This document shows positions 21,901 through 35,000 of a DNA stretch of 64,000 nucleotides, piece after piece (positions within the stretch are counted from its first letter, which is position 1; the number at the start of each line of letters is the position of its first letter). The DNA lies in contig SRSI01000079.1 of NCBI GenBank assembly GCA_005656395.1, forward strand, positions 1,798,001-1,862,000. Reading direction: 5' to 3'. Position numbers and translations under genes: made by a program. Source of the stretch: Strongyloides papillosus. Taxonomy: Eukaryota > Nematoda > Chromadorea > Rhabditida > Strongyloididae. The notes below the pieces were generated by a model, which was not told the DNA's origin, searched no databases, and saw only the letters and a list, made by a program, of their open reading frames with translations.

Positions 21901-24900
21901 TAAATTATGTTATTAAGCTTAACAAAGAGCTTAAACAAAAAAACAATAAACAAATAGAAGATCTTCTTGAAGATTATCTTATCGGTGATGAAGATAATGA
22001 AGAAGCTGCAAAAAAAAGCGAACGAATTAAGCTTTTTAGCAGTTACATTGGTTCAAGAAGATTCATGCATTTAGGCTATCAAGATGGTATGGCCATTGTT
22101 AGGAAATTTGGGAAACCAGATTTCTTTATTACAATGACCACAAACCCAAATTGGAGAGAGATTACAGAAAATCTTTATCCAGGGCAACTACCAAATGATC
22201 GCCATGACTTGATCGCAAGAGTCTTTAAGCATAAATCTGATGCTTTAATACATGACTTGAAGGAAAACAAAATAATGGGCAATGTAGTTTATCTACAGTC
22301 AACCATTGAGTTTCAGAAAAGATCTTTACCACATATCCATATATTGGTAAAAGTTTCTAAAGAAGACTTCAGATTAACTTCTGATCAGGTAGATGAATGT
22401 GTCAAAGCAGAATTCCCTGATAAAGAAAAAAATCCACGTCTTTTTGAAATTGTTACAAAAACAATGGTACATTCGAGATGTGATATTTCAAAAACAAAAG
22501 TACCCTGTTGGGATGAGGCAAAAAATATTTGCACTAAAAAATTCCCAGAACAGTACCATAAAGTAACTTCCATTACTTCTAAAGGTAAAGTTAACATTAA
22601 GAGATCATTTGATCCCTTATTAGATATTACCGATAGATTTGGTAATAAAGTGAATAACGATTTTTGTGTAACATATAATCCTTATTTAAGCTTGAAATAC
22701 AATTCACATATTAATGTAAAAATATGTGAAAGCGTTTTAAGTCCTAAATATCTATTTAAGTATACACATAAATCTAATGGTGATAAGATTGCTGCAGATG
22801 TAGTTGAAACCGTTGAATCGAAAGATGAGGTTAAGCTTCATATTGATGGTAGATATGTAGGACCATCAGAAGCAGTTTGGAGAATCATGGAGTATCCAAT
22901 ACTTTATAAAGATTGGACTGTTGTAAGATTAGCAGTTCACTTAATAAATGAGGATTGTACAGTTGCCGATGAAATGAATAATGGCAATAATAATTGTTTC
23001 AAAGCGGAAAAAGGTTATAAATCTACATTAGTAGCATATTATAATCTCAATAAAAACGATATTAATGCTAAAAAGTATCTCTATAATGAGATACCGGAAT
23101 ATTATTGGTTTGATTTAAAAACCAGAGAATGGAAATTGAGACATCGCCAAAGGCGTACAATAGGAAGGATATTTACTGTATCACCTATGAATGTCGAATT
23201 GTTTTCACTTCGCCAACTTTTGCTCCATGTACCTGGAGCAACATGTGAAGGTGATTTGAAAATTGTTAATGGTTTTCAATGGCCTTCATTTAGAGATGCT
23301 GCTATAGCAAGAGGCTTACTTGATACTGAAGACAATTACAATGAATTGTTTGAAGAAGCATGTGAAAGCGCGATGCCTAACATGCTTCGTAATTACTTCG
23401 GTCTCATGATTTGCTATTGGCCATCTTTTACAAGGCATTATGATACCTTCATTAAGTTTAAAAATTACTTAATCGAAGATTACTTAATGAAATACAACGG
23501 TAATGAAGAAAGAGCGGAAGCTCAAGCCATTTTTGATATTAGAAATGTTCTACAATCTAATAACTTTAATGGCTATACTGATTTACCTGAAGTCAATTTC
23601 GATATTATAGAGATTGATTATGTTGAAGATAAAGATGTTCTAAAAAGGTTAGGTGACGAAAATTTAAAATCAGCTAATGAAGAACAGAGAAACTTTATTA
23701 ATAGGATATTAAATATCATTGTTAATAATTTCTCAGATAAACGTTGCTTCTTTTTAGAAGGACCTGCAGGAACAGGTAAGACATTCGTCTACACAACGTT
23801 ATATTATTTGCTTAGAGCTGAAGATAAGATAGTACTTAATTGTGCTTCAACAGGTATTGCGGCTACTCTTCTTAGAAATGGACAAACAGTTCATTCTATG
23901 TTTTCAGTACCTATTACCTTATACGATAGTAATTTTAGGCTATCCAAGCTTAATAAATTACGTACTACTATGCTTGAGAAAGCTTCACTAATAATAATTG
24001 ATGAAGCACCTATGCTTAGCAAGTATGTAATTGATTATCTTGATCAGCAACTGAAAAAAGTTTGCATGAATGATCTTCCATTTGGTGGAAAAGTCATCAT
24101 ATGTGGTGGTGATTTTAGGCAAACATTGCCCATCTTACCAAATTCTACAAGGCATCAAAATGTTTTGTTCTCAATTAAGTATAGCCCTCTTTGGAATGTT
24201 CACTTTGAGACAGTGAAACTTACCAGAAACATGAGGGTTAAAGAGGACGAGATAGATTTCGCCAAGTGGATTTTAGATATTGGTGATGATGCTCTTCAAA
24301 AAAATGAAGATGGCGAAGTGGATATACCACTAAATATCCAATCAACTGGAAATTTAGTGAATGATATCTTTGGAGATAAAAATGAAAGCATATTAGAAAA
24401 ATCTAACTATGCAATTCTTGCTCCAACGAATGCCATTGTAGAGACTATCAATAATGAAGTATTAAATACTCTACCAGGCGATGTAGAAAAAATATTTTCA
24501 GCCGATTCGATTAGAAAAGATTCGGATACAAATGAAAATTACTACAACATGCCTATTGAGAACTTAAATCAGTTAACACCTAGCGGTTTACCACCACATG
24601 TGTTGAATCTCAAGGTTAATGCCTTAATTATTGTTCTTCGTAATTTGAACATTAAAGAAGGACTTTGTAACGGCACAAGATTAAGAGTTATGAAAATTAA
24701 TAAAAGAATCTTGACATGTATTCATTTGTCAGGATTAAATAAAGATAAAACTGTTCTTATACCTAGAATAGTTTTATACAGTTCTGAAGGAGAATTTCCT
24801 TTTACTCTAGCAAGGAAACAGTTTCCTGTAAGACTTGCTTTTGCCATGACTATTAATAAAAGTCAAGGGCAAACATTAAGTAAAGTTGGTGTAGATTTAA

Positions 24901-25031
24901 CAACGCCAGTATTTTCACATGGACAATTGTATGTTGCTTTTTCACGTGTAAAAAGTCCTGATTGTCTATTGGTAAAAACAGAATCTGATAAAGCAAAAAA
25001 TATTGTATATACAGAAATATTTAATGCATAG
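18903..25031 (+). CDS. Helitron transposase: cysteine protease-Rep-Pif1 helicase (copy 1)
   Basis: A 2,042-residue single-exon protein that should nick, unwind and transfer one strand during rolling-circle transposition. Domains: papain-like protease at about 90-270 ([12 protein letters not shown] with Cys124; [11 protein letters not shown] with Asp260/His262), similar to herpesvirus-tegument or OTU-type deubiquitinases. Then three ~100-residue Lys-rich coiled-coil repeats (350-570), two of them preceded by EPMEVD/EPMEID. A zinc-finger-like HYLGSL..NCEHC...CC is at 683-710 and the Helitron N-terminal domain at about 730-1000. The HUH Rep follows at 1070-1300 (TTNPNW; HIH at 1144-1146; YLFKY with Tyr1283 and Tyr1287). 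The Pif1 helicase covers 1590-2042 (GPAGTGKT 1620-1627; IIIDEAP with Asp1700; [20 protein letters not shown]). All catalytic residues are present. Start: an upstream in-frame ATG (18822) lies before a strong acceptor (TTTTAG, 18883), so the ATG at 18903 is preferred. No RPA or endonuclease domain follows. Confidence 0.93.
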   Translation: MEFVNNFLKKVNKIDIPKDPNCGTADSGHHNFRRDFVRSSHVTVLNGNVKLTCVLDINAIVYSIIIKNNSEIINMVKTIKTKKSCAGGIVIQNNYLPINSNSTTFFNILQADMCQASLGQNNQCTAMSSAALIMACIKSPLNWDKSDINNVLNQGSILYERSVNHLRSTNDPIDSRGYLSVTNIIRETTLFNRKIIFSTASCYSYVGRGLTVSRDEVVFGYVSLSEALNRLVNRHKFLILIANERTSSIMHHDGAFFLFDPHSMDQFGKYCSNGVACMIMFNTISDLIEHLQANQVCNNSIFDLDGVNISVENISESNSDISTIRNNVKDRLSKIVKKEPTHLSKKNKKIDSKLNEEISLLKIRYDKCKKLSEKKKIQKQLNRLEKKSNDTVKENCIEILKINEALDKNLKKGFDLKKDEPMEVDNCRKNTSQNLMEFDVDIDSTLKEIIVVETKIKNCKKAHEKKKLQVHLNRLQKRLSKDTINPESSDISKVNKIIDNDLNKNVIVSNGEPMEIDISENNISKDPMELNIDLESTLKRVNNTRNKIRNCKKKSEINKLRVQLVRSRKNLPKSLKNIAKKDKLDTSSDKFSVVSDLLVNLIDLNKSKKGINRNKLTKRIKRLSSNIKKCDDISLNKNPQVDSIVKALDSIQVTNDSTKKRGKSRKSLKKQKVYPARDEKIIPNEHYLGSLSTNCEHCQAMFYEKETKYKQCCEFGAVKEYERLFNNFPKFIKDLFIGEDEESIYFKKHCRRINNKFAFASYTGQQRDFKTPGPPTFVLHGEAKRVINTAVPENKDNLSYGQLYFYGPDVAEDIRNKNVNAFNEISVISNLTHIISKINMLALSYKHFGDYIREQELKYKNENKAVPIYKLVLKPPANKNDRVRNLPEVTEIAAIFQSEDGEVPDYNVLLCNKTGKLETLSHFSRLKDPATYPLFFPTGAFGWEEKKTYKKGNEQRSLTKLVYYQNLIAVRPSFNPLHHGGLLFQLFVVDAYTAIERDRLNYVIKLNKELKQKNNKQIEDLLEDYLIGDEDNEEAAKKSERIKLFSSYIGSRRFMHLGYQDGMAIVRKFGKPDFFITMTTNPNWREITENLYPGQLPNDRHDLIARVFKHKSDALIHDLKENKIMGNVVYLQSTIEFQKRSLPHIHILVKVSKEDFRLTSDQVDECVKAEFPDKEKNPRLFEIVTKTMVHSRCDISKTKVPCWDEAKNICTKKFPEQYHKVTSITSKGKVNIKRSFDPLLDITDRFGNKVNNDFCVTYNPYLSLKYNSHINVKICESVLSPKYLFKYTHKSNGDKIAADVVETVESKDEVKLHIDGRYVGPSEAVWRIMEYPILYKDWTVVRLAVHLINEDCTVADEMNNGNNNCFKAEKGYKSTLVAYYNLNKNDINAKKYLYNEIPEYYWFDLKTREWKLRHRQRRTIGRIFTVSPMNVELFSLRQLLLHVPGATCEGDLKIVNGFQWPSFRDAAIARGLLDTEDNYNELFEEACESAMPNMLRNYFGLMICYWPSFTRHYDTFIKFKNYLIEDYLMKYNGNEERAEAQAIFDIRNVLQSNNFNGYTDLPEVNFDIIEIDYVEDKDVLKRLGDENLKSANEEQRNFINRILNIIVNNFSDKRCFFLEGPAGTGKTFVYTTLYYLLRAEDKIVLNCASTGIAATLLRNGQTVHSMFSVPITLYDSNFRLSKLNKLRTTMLEKASLIIIDEAPMLSKYVIDYLDQQLKKVCMNDLPFGGKVIICGGDFRQTLPILPNSTRHQNVLFSIKYSPLWNVHFETVKLTRNMRVKEDEIDFAKWILDIGDDALQKNEDGEVDIPLNIQSTGNLVNDIFGDKNESILEKSNYAILAPTNAIVETINNEVLNTLPGDVEKIFSADSIRKDSDTNENYYNMPIENLNQLTPSGLPPHVLNLKVNALIIVLRNLNIKEGLCNGTRLRVMKINKRILTCIHLSGLNKDKTVLIPRIVLYSSEGEFPFTLARKQFPVRLAFAMTINKSQGQTLSKVGVDLTTPVFSHGQLYVAFSRVKSPDCLLVKTESDKAKNIVYTEIFNA

Positions 25032-25300
25032 ATTCTAATAAAACAGTGATAATATGGATAACACATAATTTACAGTAAGAAAAGCAGATGGGGGAACCAA
25101 GACAATGAAGCAAGGATAATTTTTTTAACATTTTTAAATAAATGAATGTTTTTTGATTGTATTTTTTTTAAACATTTTTAAATAAATGATTGTTTTTTTA
25201 ATTGTACTTTTTTATTTCTTTAAATGACAAATTTTGCTAATAATAATATTTTAATAATAATTTGATACAAAAATTCTTTTAACAAATATGCTCTGCGGAC

Positions 25301-25328
25301 TAGACGTGGCCTGCCGAAGGCAGGTCTA
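25301..25328 (+). other. Helitron 3'-terminal hairpin (copy 1)
   Basis: CCTGCC (25310-25315) pairs with GGCAGG (25319-25324) around a GAA loop; flanking TAGAC and GTCTA can extend the stem past a 4-nt bulge. Seven bases after the core stem comes the terminal CTGG. The GC content contrasts sharply with the surrounding AT-rich DNA. In Helitrons this hairpin marks the transposition terminator. Confidence 0.9.
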
Positions 25329-25483
25329 AGGCTGGTTGTTTAAAATAAAAAACAAAAAATATAATTTATAGAAAAATAGATGAAATTTAAATTAAATGTT
25401 AGCTATATTCAAATATAATGCTAAATTTTCTTTATTAATATAAATAATTTCTACAATTAAATCATGTTTCTTATTTTCATACA

Positions 25484-26257
25484 ATGAATAGAATACTTCA
25501 ACTTGTCTGGATATTGGTTACATATTCAATCATTACTGAATCAATCGACCTCAAAAGTTTATTTGAAGATCTTAGTTCTTATAAGGCAGAAAATTACAAC
25601 AAACCAATTAATACACATATTGTTAAGAGCGATACTAAAGTGATTGCCGTTAAATGCTACAATACTAATCAGAATAAACAACATAACTATAATAATGTTC
25701 AGAGGAATTTTACATATACGCCTAATAAATCAAATAATATAAAAAGGATAACAATAGATTTTACAGATTCTGATTACTTTTGGACTGTGTCTACCATATC
25801 AAAATCTGGAGACCAAGATATAAGTTGTGGTATTCTTCAGGTAAATACTAACGTACATGAGTTGAAATATAAATATACTATTCCTGATGAAAACAATATT
25901 ACTAAATTGGAAAAAAAGGAAATGAATTCTATAACTGGTCAAAATAATTACTTTTTCGCTTACAGTGAAAGTGAAGGGTTGCGAAATTATTATTCATTAA
26001 GCAAAATAGCCGAAGACGACTTAGTATATGTTTTCAAAATAGATGGAAAAACACCTGATCAAGTCTTAGAACCAGAGAGTATAATAGAAAATCCTACTCC
26101 TCCTCCTCCTTTAAGTCCAACTAAACCTGGAGACGGAAAAAATTCCACTAAAGATGATGAAACAAAAGATGATACAAAAAATTCAACTGCTAAAATTAGA
26201 GTTCTTCCCAGCATTATTTTTAGTATTATGTTCATTATAAATAAGATCATCTATTAA
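25484..26257 (+). CDS. secreted, probably GPI-anchored protein of unknown function
   Basis: A 257-residue single-exon protein. The first ~20 residues form a signal peptide (MNRILQLVWILVTYSIITES). The middle has at least four N-glycosylation sequons (NFT, NIT, NST, NST), only two cysteines outside the leader, and beta-strand-like alternation. A Pro-rich stretch (NPTPPPPLSPTKPG) and a Lys/Asp-rich spacer precede a final hydrophobic segment (VLPSIIFSIMFIINKIIY), the usual layout of a GPI signal. No family recognised. The gene lies between the two Helitron copies, and its ATG is only 148 bp from the end of copy 1, so its promoter may have been cut or replaced by the insertion. Confidence 0.7.
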   Translation: MNRILQLVWILVTYSIITESIDLKSLFEDLSSYKAENYNKPINTHIVKSDTKVIAVKCYNTNQNKQHNYNNVQRNFTYTPNKSNNIKRITIDFTDSDYFWTVSTISKSGDQDISCGILQVNTNVHELKYKYTIPDENNITKLEKKEMNSITGQNNYFFAYSESEGLRNYYSLSKIAEDDLVYVFKIDGKTPDQVLEPESIIENPTPPPPLSPTKPGDGKNSTKDDETKDDTKNSTAKIRVLPSIIFSIMFIINKIIY

Positions 26258-27322
26258 ATGTAAATTTTTTATGAAATATTATTTATCATAAAAAATTAAT
26301 CCTTATTGTCATAATTTTTTTGAAAAATTTAAAAGATGTGAAGCTTTATAGAATTATAAAATTTTTTTATTTGAATCGGCGACTATAGTTTTTTTTATAC
26401 ATTGTATTAAAGTAATATTATTAGAACTGAAAGTAGATATTCAATTGTTTCTAAATTCTTAGAATCAATAAAGAATGGTGGCAATTTCGATAACAATACA
26501 GATAATTTACCGAATGTACATTGTATGTCAAAGAAATATTTGATTCAAAAAATATTTTCTATATTTATAAATACAATTAGTGTATAATTATTTTGTATTT
26601 TAATTCTGAAGCATGATATGTGATGAGGATTTGGTCTCAAAGTGGTATGTTCTTATGTTTTTAATAACATTCTACACTTTAAAATCTGATAGATGAAAAA
26701 AGATATTCAATTTATAAAGTCAAATCTCCTTTTTTATTGAATTTATAAAGTTCAACAACTAATTTTTATCACAAAAACTATTGTGTATTTAAATAAAATT
26801 ACAATGAATCATCTTCTTGAATCACTTACATTTGTATCTTTTCTATTGTTACAAAATAACTTTCAAATACCTTCTATCATTGATAAATTTTTTCAATAAA
26901 TAACTTTAATAAGAATTTTCATTTAACAAAAAGAAATTTCATTAAAGAATTTTGCACCCAGCCAAGAACGTAAACAATGAGATGATTTATCATCAAGTTT
27001 ATAATAATAAAAAAATTAACTAAATGAAATTTATTCACTAAATAATAATACATATCATTTACATATCACACATTTTTTTCTTCGCTCCATCCACTAATGA
27101 TATATCTTCTTTGTAAATAAAAGTATGAATGATAAAATCAAGTTTAATTTACAATTTTTAATATAACCTATTACACTTCCTTTTACTATAACTTTAATGC
27201 ATTAATATTTTATAAAAACAAAAGATCTTTAAAATATTTATATTTTGATCATATATCAAGAGAGAGTTAATGATAAATAGTGAGAGAGAAAAGTAGTATA
27301 ACACTATATTTAACAAAGAGTA
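26258..27322. other. host spacer left of Helitron copy 2
   Basis: About 1 kb of AT-rich DNA after the secreted-protein gene. No ORF, RNA gene or repeat recognised. It ends ...AACAAAGAGTA at the start of copy 2, where the host base is the expected A. Confidence 0.5.
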
Positions 27323-27363
27323 TCTATAACAAAAAGAAATAAGAAAAAAAAATTTGTCTCTTT

Positions 27364-28930
27364 CATAACTCCTCTCAAACTTAACCGATTTTTATGGATA
27401 AATAGCCAAAAGATGTGTTTTTTTCTAACTTAGTGGGGAAGATGGGTCTAAAAAGTTTTGGACCATAATTGGCCAAACTATCTTTAAAAAACACTGTTTT
27501 TTCGGCCTTTTTTAGCATAGTTTTGTACAGGGGATAACGTTATTTTAAAATTTATAAGACACAATGGTTAATATATCATTTGAAAGGCCATATTCCAGAA
27601 TAGTGCGGAAACACAATACTATGGAATAGTATTAAAAATTGGCCAAGTTATGGCTCAAAGAGTAGTGACTATTTTTCAAAAATGATTGAAAAGTTAAATA
27701 GCTATAACTTAATCAAAACTTGATGAAATGAAATAAAATAGTATCTGTTATAAAGATCTAAGTCTAACTTAAAAAATAAGGGTCTAACGAAGTTTTTAGC
27801 TCAACTACAAAAGAAGATATTTTAATTTGTATGTCAATTTTTTTGCCTTTTTTCCATTTTTTTTGTAAAAATCAATTTTGTTCCAGACATAACTCTCTTC
27901 AAACTTGATCAATTTTTATGGTCAAATAGTCATGTTATGTATTTTTTTTCAACTTAGGGGGGAAAGTAGGTTTTAAAACTTATGGTCCATAAGTGGCCAA
28001 GTTATATTTTAAAAACATCACTTTTTTAGACACTTTTTTGTATAGTTTTGTCTTTCAAAAAACTTTTGTAGAAGTGAACTGATTTTTTTGGTCTTTAACT
28101 CATTTGAAATGTAAAAGTCAGGAATAAGGGGGAAACTTAATAGAATTTAGATTAATAAAAAATTAGCAAAGTTATGGGTCAATAAGTGATGACTATTTTT
28201 TCAATAAAAAATAAAAATTTAAATAGTTCTTACATAATGGAAACTTGAACAAATAAAGTAAACATAATTTTTTTAATAGATCTAGGTCTAACTTAAAAAA
28301 TGAAACTATTGCGAAGTTTATAGCTCATCTAGAAAACGATTTATGCCAATTTTAATGTCATTTTCCTTGCATTTTTCCATTTTAATTGTAAAAATCAATT
28401 TTATTCCAGACATAACTCTCTTCAAACTTGATCAATTTTTATGGTCAAATAGTCATTTGATGTATTTTTTCCTAACTTAAAGGGGAAAATAAGTTACAAA
28501 ACTTTTGGTTTTCAATTCGACCAAGTTATGTTTAAAAAACACCAATTTTCCGAAACATTTTTGTATAGTTTTTACCAGAAACAACTCTTTTTAAAGTTAA
28601 TGGAATTTTACTGTTTATGACTCACTTGAAAGATACAACTCAGAAATAAGGGAGAAAATAAATACTTAAAAGATTTATAAAAAATTAATCAACTAATGGA
28701 TCAAAAGGTGATGATCATTTTTTTAGTAAAAATTAATATTTTCTAATATTATAATTTTATGCAAAGTTGTTTAAAGAAAATAAAACTAATGTTAGTATAT
28801 ATAACGAAGTCTGGCATAAAATATAAAAACTATAGCAAAGTTTGTAGCTTAAAAATGAAAGAAGTTATTTTAAAGTATTAATTTTTTTGGTTGTTTTTTC
28901 ATTTATATATTTGTAAAATTCAGGTAAATA
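27364..28930 (+). repeat. tandem array of ~523-bp diverged repeats in Helitron copy 2
   Basis: Units begin at 27364, 27888 and 28411; the sequence is that of the copy 1 array. Confidence 0.8.
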
Positions 28931-29204
28931 TGCAATTAACAAAAGAATGACATTGAATTGTTTATATCAATATCAAAATTACAATGAAAAGCCATTTAAA
29001 TAGTTACTTGAATTAATTCAAATACTTATTTTTATTCAACTTTTGGATATAAATAAGATTCTTTTTGTTTTGTAATTTTTTTATCTAACTAAATAAGTTC
29101 AATAAATGTAAACATTATTAAATGATTTTCACAATCAGAAATATTTAATATAATAATACATTATAACAATGTATTATTTTTGTAAACAAAAAATTATTTT
29201 TAAT

Positions 29205-29596
29205 TTATTTATAATAATAATTATTAATATTATTAATAACTTTAATATTCTTGCCCTGAGGAATCATGACAAGTGGTCCATCTGCTTTTTTATTTTGAAA
29301 AAAATTTTTTTTTCTCCACTTTTTTTTCATTTCCTTTACCACCTCCTTCTTCACCTCCTTCTGCATCTCCTTCTTCATCTCCTTCTTCTTTTCTTTTTGC
29401 TTCTCTCTCCTTTTTTTATTTTTCTCTTTCGTTTGCTGCTTGAATTTCTCCTCAGCTTTTCTTCTCAATTCTATCAAGTCCTCCCCTGGGTTATCATTGC
29501 AAATCTCCAGCTCTTTCATTAACTCTATAATTTAGAAATATTTTTTAATTAAAAAATATACTTACTTAAAATTTTCTTTTCCTTCCACGTAGACAT
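29205..29596 (-). CDS. Helitron accessory ORF, Lys/Glu-rich, spliced (copy 2)
   Basis: Exon 1 29596-29566, intron 29565-29525 (41 nt), exon 2 29524-29205, encoding the same 116 residues as in copy 1, with the same splice sites intact. Confidence 0.5.
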
Positions 29597-30410
29597 CCTG
29601 ATAATTTTTGAATTTTTTTATAGAAAAATATTAAAACAATTTTAATTTAAAAAATTTATTCAATATATACATTAAATTTTACAATAAATTTGAATAATCA
29701 TTTAAAATATTAAAATTCATACAATAAATACATTTAATATTAAAATAGATTTGAATAATTAATTAAAATAATAAAATTCAAACAAAAAAATTAAATACAA
29801 GATGTTTAAATAAAGAAAGTGATAATATTGATGACAATGATTGGATTAAGTTTAATATATAAATTAAAAAAAGATTTTTTTGTTATTTTAAGTTAATTTT
29901 ATTTTATAAGAGTTGTTTTTATATTTAATTTAATTGTTATATATTATTACAGTGCCGTAAAACTTAATAAACTTATTACTATAATTAAATTGATAAAATT
30001 AATTTCAAATTCCACCACAGACAAGAATTAAGAAGAATTTTTAATCAAATAATAGTTGAAAATAAAAAATTGAAACTTTAGATTTGTATCAGTATTTTGT
30101 GTAATTAATTTTTTATGTTTTAATGTTTAAAATAAAATATTTATCAAAACTTTTTGTTCATAATTTATGATCGTTCTATTAACAATTTTAAAACAAATTC
30201 ATCTTTCATATGCCTTTTTAAAATCTTAAATGATTTTATAGCACATAATTATCTATTACAGATTTTGTGATTTTATATTTATGATAAAGTTTAGATTTTC
30301 AAATGATATTAATAATAATTCAATTATAATATTATTTTATTATTAATAAGAAAAATTTAAATGTTAATTTCGTAATATTTTTTACTAGATATATTAATAT
30401 TGTGTTATAA

Positions 30411-30555
30411 ATAACTTTCTTCAAAGTTATTAAAAGCTTTTAGACTAATAATGTTTTAGAAGATAACATTCAGGAATAAGAAGGAAACTTAGTATTAAAA
30501 GAATTGATCATTAATTGTCTAAGCTGTCGACCAAATTTTGTACATGTTTTCTTTC
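30411..30555 (+). repeat. isolated half-unit of the 5' repeat (copy 2)
   Basis: Counterpart of the stretch at 17286-17430. Confidence 0.45.
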
Positions 30556-31283
30556 AAAATTTTAATATAAAATATATGGATATTTTAATTTTTTATTGTA
30601 CGACTGATATAAAATTTAAATAAGTTAAATAAATATTGTAATTTATGTACATTTAAAATTTATATAAGAGTTGTGTTTTTTTGATTGCAGTCATAAAATT
30701 TTATTTATAACAAATATGCTTATGCCAGATATTTTTCGGTACTTCCCCAAAATTATTATATTAATTAACTAATAATTAGAAATTTTCATTAATCAAAAAA
30801 TAGGTGATTAAATTTATATTTAAATTTTTAACGTGCTATTTATTTAATCTATAACAAATTAATTTGAATGTTAGTTTTATAATATTTAGTTTATTAGTAA
30901 TGCTATTATATTTTAATTAAGAGTTTCTTTAACTTATTTGCTATCTATAAATATATGTTTTGTATGTCATTATTTAAAATATTTATTTGTTTAAAGTTTT
31001 CCCTCCCCCATTATTTTATATATATTTATCTTACACGCTATTCTTATTATGTTTTTTAAAACATTTATAGTTGTTTATTCATTATTTTATTAATATTGAA
31101 AGTTTATTTTTATTAATTTTTAAAGATTTGATAATATACTATATTGGTTCATTTTTATAAACTTTTTTCGGTACTTTTTCGTTTTGATGTGTCAATCGAA
31201 AAACGCAATTTTTAGTTATTAAATTATATTTACATTTTATTCATATTAAAATACACCTTACGTAAGAATGTTTATATTATTTA

Positions 31284-31663
31284 TTAGTAATTGACTTTAT
31301 CAATTTTTGCTAGAGGAAGCAAACATGCTACAATATCGCGCAATACTTACTCAAAAATATAATATTCTATGTTCATTTTCCACAAAGTAAAGTTAGTTAA
31401 ATATTATTTACCATATTTCTAGCTGTTTTTCGTGCTTTTATTTCTTCACTTGGTGATACTCCTTTTATTTAAATTATCAAGGTGTAAGCTTTTATTGCAG
31501 AATCCACAACGTTACGTTCGCAAATAACTTTAAAATAGATAAAATCTTAAGCCTTAAGTTTATTAAACTTTAAGAATCTTCAACTATAATAATGAATTGT
31601 TGAATTTTCCTTATCAAGGATCTCAATAATTGCCATCAGGGTCTTGAAATCTTTATTTAACAT
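31284..31663 (-). pseudogene. antisense coding-like fragments inside Helitron, copy 2
   Basis: Counterpart of 18159-18538 with the same internal stop in the KGVSPSEEIKARK piece, so the decay predates the split of the two copies. Confidence 0.4.
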
Positions 31664-32027
31664 TGTGTTAATGAATAGTTTACCATCTCTACTACACACC
31701 TATCCAAATTTCTATAGATATAATTAATTTAGCTTAGTAAAGTTATAAAAATTTAGTTAAAATTATTTTTTGTTTTAGAATTTTCCTCATTGTCACTGAG
31801 AAAGCATCACATAATCATTTTTACCATTGAAATTCAAATTTAAAAATAGCCTTACCGAAACAAAAATGTACCAAATTATAAGTTTAAACATTTTGTCACT
31901 TTAAATCTCATATTAATTAAATTTTCCATTAATATCGTTCTTATAAATGTGTTTTTTATCTTATGTTTGTAATAAAAATTATTTTTTACTAATTTTTTTT
32001 AATTTTAGACAGAAAAAACAGGAGAAA

Positions 32028-35000
32028 ATGGAATTCGTCAACAATTTTTTGAAAAAAGTCAATAAAATTGACATTCCAAAAGATCCAAATTGTGGAACTG
32101 CTGACTCAGGGCACCATAATTTTAGACGTGATTTCGTTCGCTCGAGCCATGTCACTGTTTTGAATGGCAACGTTAAATTAACGTGTGTTCTTGATATTAA
32201 TGCTATCGTTTACTCGATTATCATTAAAAATAATAGTGAAATCATTAACATGGTTAAAACTATTAAAACTAAAAAAAGTTGTGCTGGAGGCATAGTAATT
32301 CAAAATAATTACTTGCCAATAAATTCCAATAGTACAACTTTTTTTAATATTTTACAAGCCGATATGTGCCAAGCGTCTTTAGGACAAAATAACCAATGTA
32401 CTGCAATGTCATCTGCAGCATTGATTATGGCATGTATTAAATCACCATTAAATTGGGATAAATCTGATATAAATAATGTTCTAAATCAAGGAAGTATTTT
32501 GTACGAAAGAAGCGTTAATCATTTGCGCAGTACAAATGATCCAATTGATAGTAGAGGTTATTTATCAGTAACCAACATTATACGAGAAACAACTTTGTTC
32601 AATCGTAAAATAATTTTTAGCACAGCTTCGTGTTATTCTTATGTTGGAAGAGGGTTGACGGTTTCCAGAGACGAAGTTGTCTTTGGTTACGTTTCACTTT
32701 CAGAAGCATTGAATAGATTAGTAAACAGGCACAAGTTTCTAATCTTGATTGCAAATGAAAGAACCTCTTCAATAATGCACCATGATGGAGCATTTTTCTT
32801 ATTTGATCCACATTCCATGGATCAATTTGGAAAATATTGCTCAAATGGTGTTGCATGTATGATAATGTTTAACACAATAAGCGATTTGATTGAACATCTA
32901 CAAGCTAATCAAGTTTGTAACAATTCAATATTTGACCTTGATGGTGTAAACATTAGTGTTGAAAATATATCAGAAAGTAATTCTGATATTTCTACAATAA
33001 GAAATAATGTTAAGGATAGATTATCAAAGATAGTTAAAAAAGAGCCCACACATTTATCTAAAAAAAATAAGAAAATCGATTCTAAATTAAATGAAGAGAT
33101 ATCTTTATTAAAAATTAGATATGATAAGTGTAAAAAACTAAGTGAAAAAAAGAAAATACAAAAACAGTTAAATAGATTAGAAAAAAAATCTAATGATACT
33201 GTTAAAGAAAATTGCATCGAAATTTTAAAAATAAATGAGGCATTAGATAAAAATCTCAAAAAAGGTTTCGATTTAAAAAAAGACGAACCAATGGAGGTTG
33301 ATAATTGTAGAAAAAATACATCGCAAAATCTGATGGAGTTTGATGTAGACATTGATTCTACATTAAAAGAAATAATTGTAGTTGAAACTAAAATTAAAAA
33401 CTGCAAAAAAGCACATGAAAAAAAGAAATTGCAAGTACATTTAAATAGATTACAAAAAAGATTATCAAAAGATACTATTAACCCAGAATCTTCTGATATT
33501 TCGAAAGTAAATAAGATAATTGATAATGATCTAAATAAAAATGTTATAGTAAGTAATGGAGAACCAATGGAAATTGATATATCTGAAAATAATATATCAA
33601 AAGATCCAATGGAGCTTAATATAGATCTTGAATCTACATTAAAGCGAGTAAATAATACTAGAAATAAAATTAGAAATTGCAAAAAGAAATCGGAAATTAA
33701 TAAATTACGAGTGCAATTAGTAAGATCTAGAAAAAACTTACCAAAAAGTTTAAAAAATATTGCAAAAAAGGATAAATTAGACACGAGTAGTGACAAATTT
33801 TCTGTAGTTAGCGATTTATTAGTAAACTTAATTGATTTAAATAAGTCTAAAAAAGGAATAAATAGAAATAAATTGACAAAAAGAATTAAAAGATTGTCAA
33901 GTAACATTAAAAAATGTGATGATATATCTTTAAATAAAAATCCTCAGGTAGATTCTATTGTAAAAGCTCTTGATTCAATTCAAGTAACTAATGATTCTAC
34001 TAAAAAAAGGGGAAAAAGCAGAAAGAGTTTGAAAAAACAAAAAGTTTATCCGGCTAGAGATGAAAAAATTATCCCAAATGAGCATTATTTGGGTTCTCTT
34101 TCTACTAACTGTGAACATTGTCAAGCAATGTTTTACGAAAAAGAAACTAAATATAAACAATGCTGTGAATTTGGGGCAGTTAAAGAATATGAAAGACTAT
34201 TTAATAACTTCCCAAAATTTATAAAAGATTTGTTTATTGGTGAAGATGAAGAAAGTATATACTTTAAAAAGCATTGTAGGCGAATTAATAACAAATTTGC
34301 CTTTGCGAGTTATACCGGTCAACAAAGAGATTTTAAAACACCAGGACCTCCAACATTTGTGTTGCATGGTGAAGCTAAACGTGTAATAAACACAGCTGTA
34401 CCTGAAAATAAAGATAATTTGTCCTATGGACAATTATATTTTTATGGACCTGATGTTGCTGAAGATATCAGAAATAAAAATGTTAATGCATTCAATGAGA
34501 TATCAGTTATTAGTAATCTCACTCATATAATTTCAAAAATAAATATGTTAGCATTATCATATAAACATTTTGGAGATTATATTCGTGAGCAGGAACTAAA
34601 ATATAAAAATGAGAATAAAGCTGTGCCAATTTATAAGTTGGTTTTGAAACCTCCAGCAAATAAGAATGATAGAGTTCGTAATTTGCCAGAGGTTACAGAA
34701 ATAGCAGCTATATTTCAAAGTGAGGATGGAGAAGTTCCTGACTATAATGTTTTGTTGTGTAATAAAACAGGAAAATTGGAAACTTTGAGCCATTTTAGTC
34801 GCTTAAAAGACCCTGCAACATATCCATTGTTCTTTCCAACAGGAGCTTTTGGATGGGAAGAGAAAAAAACTTATAAAAAAGGTAATGAGCAAAGATCTCT
34901 AACGAAATTGGTTTACTACCAAAATCTTATTGCTGTGAGACCATCATTTAATCCTTTACATCATGGAGGATTATTATTTCAACTTTTTGTTGTTGATGCT

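Larger units (their letters stand above)
14198..25335 (+). mobile_element. autonomous Helitron, copy 1 (11,138 bp)
   Basis: A rolling-circle transposon. Boundaries were set by comparing the two copies: similarity starts at TCTATAAC (14198) and stops after CTGG (25332-25335), with unrelated flanks on both sides. It starts with TC and ends with a GC hairpin followed by CTRR (here CTGG) and host T, the hallmark ends of canonical Helitrons; there are no inverted repeats and no target duplication. In order: a 523-bp repeat array, a spliced antisense accessory ORF, an antisense coding-like fragment, the large Rep-helicase gene and the terminal hairpin. The base 5' of this copy is G rather than the usual A. 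The offset to copy 2 is 13,125 bp at every point checked. Confidence 0.95.
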
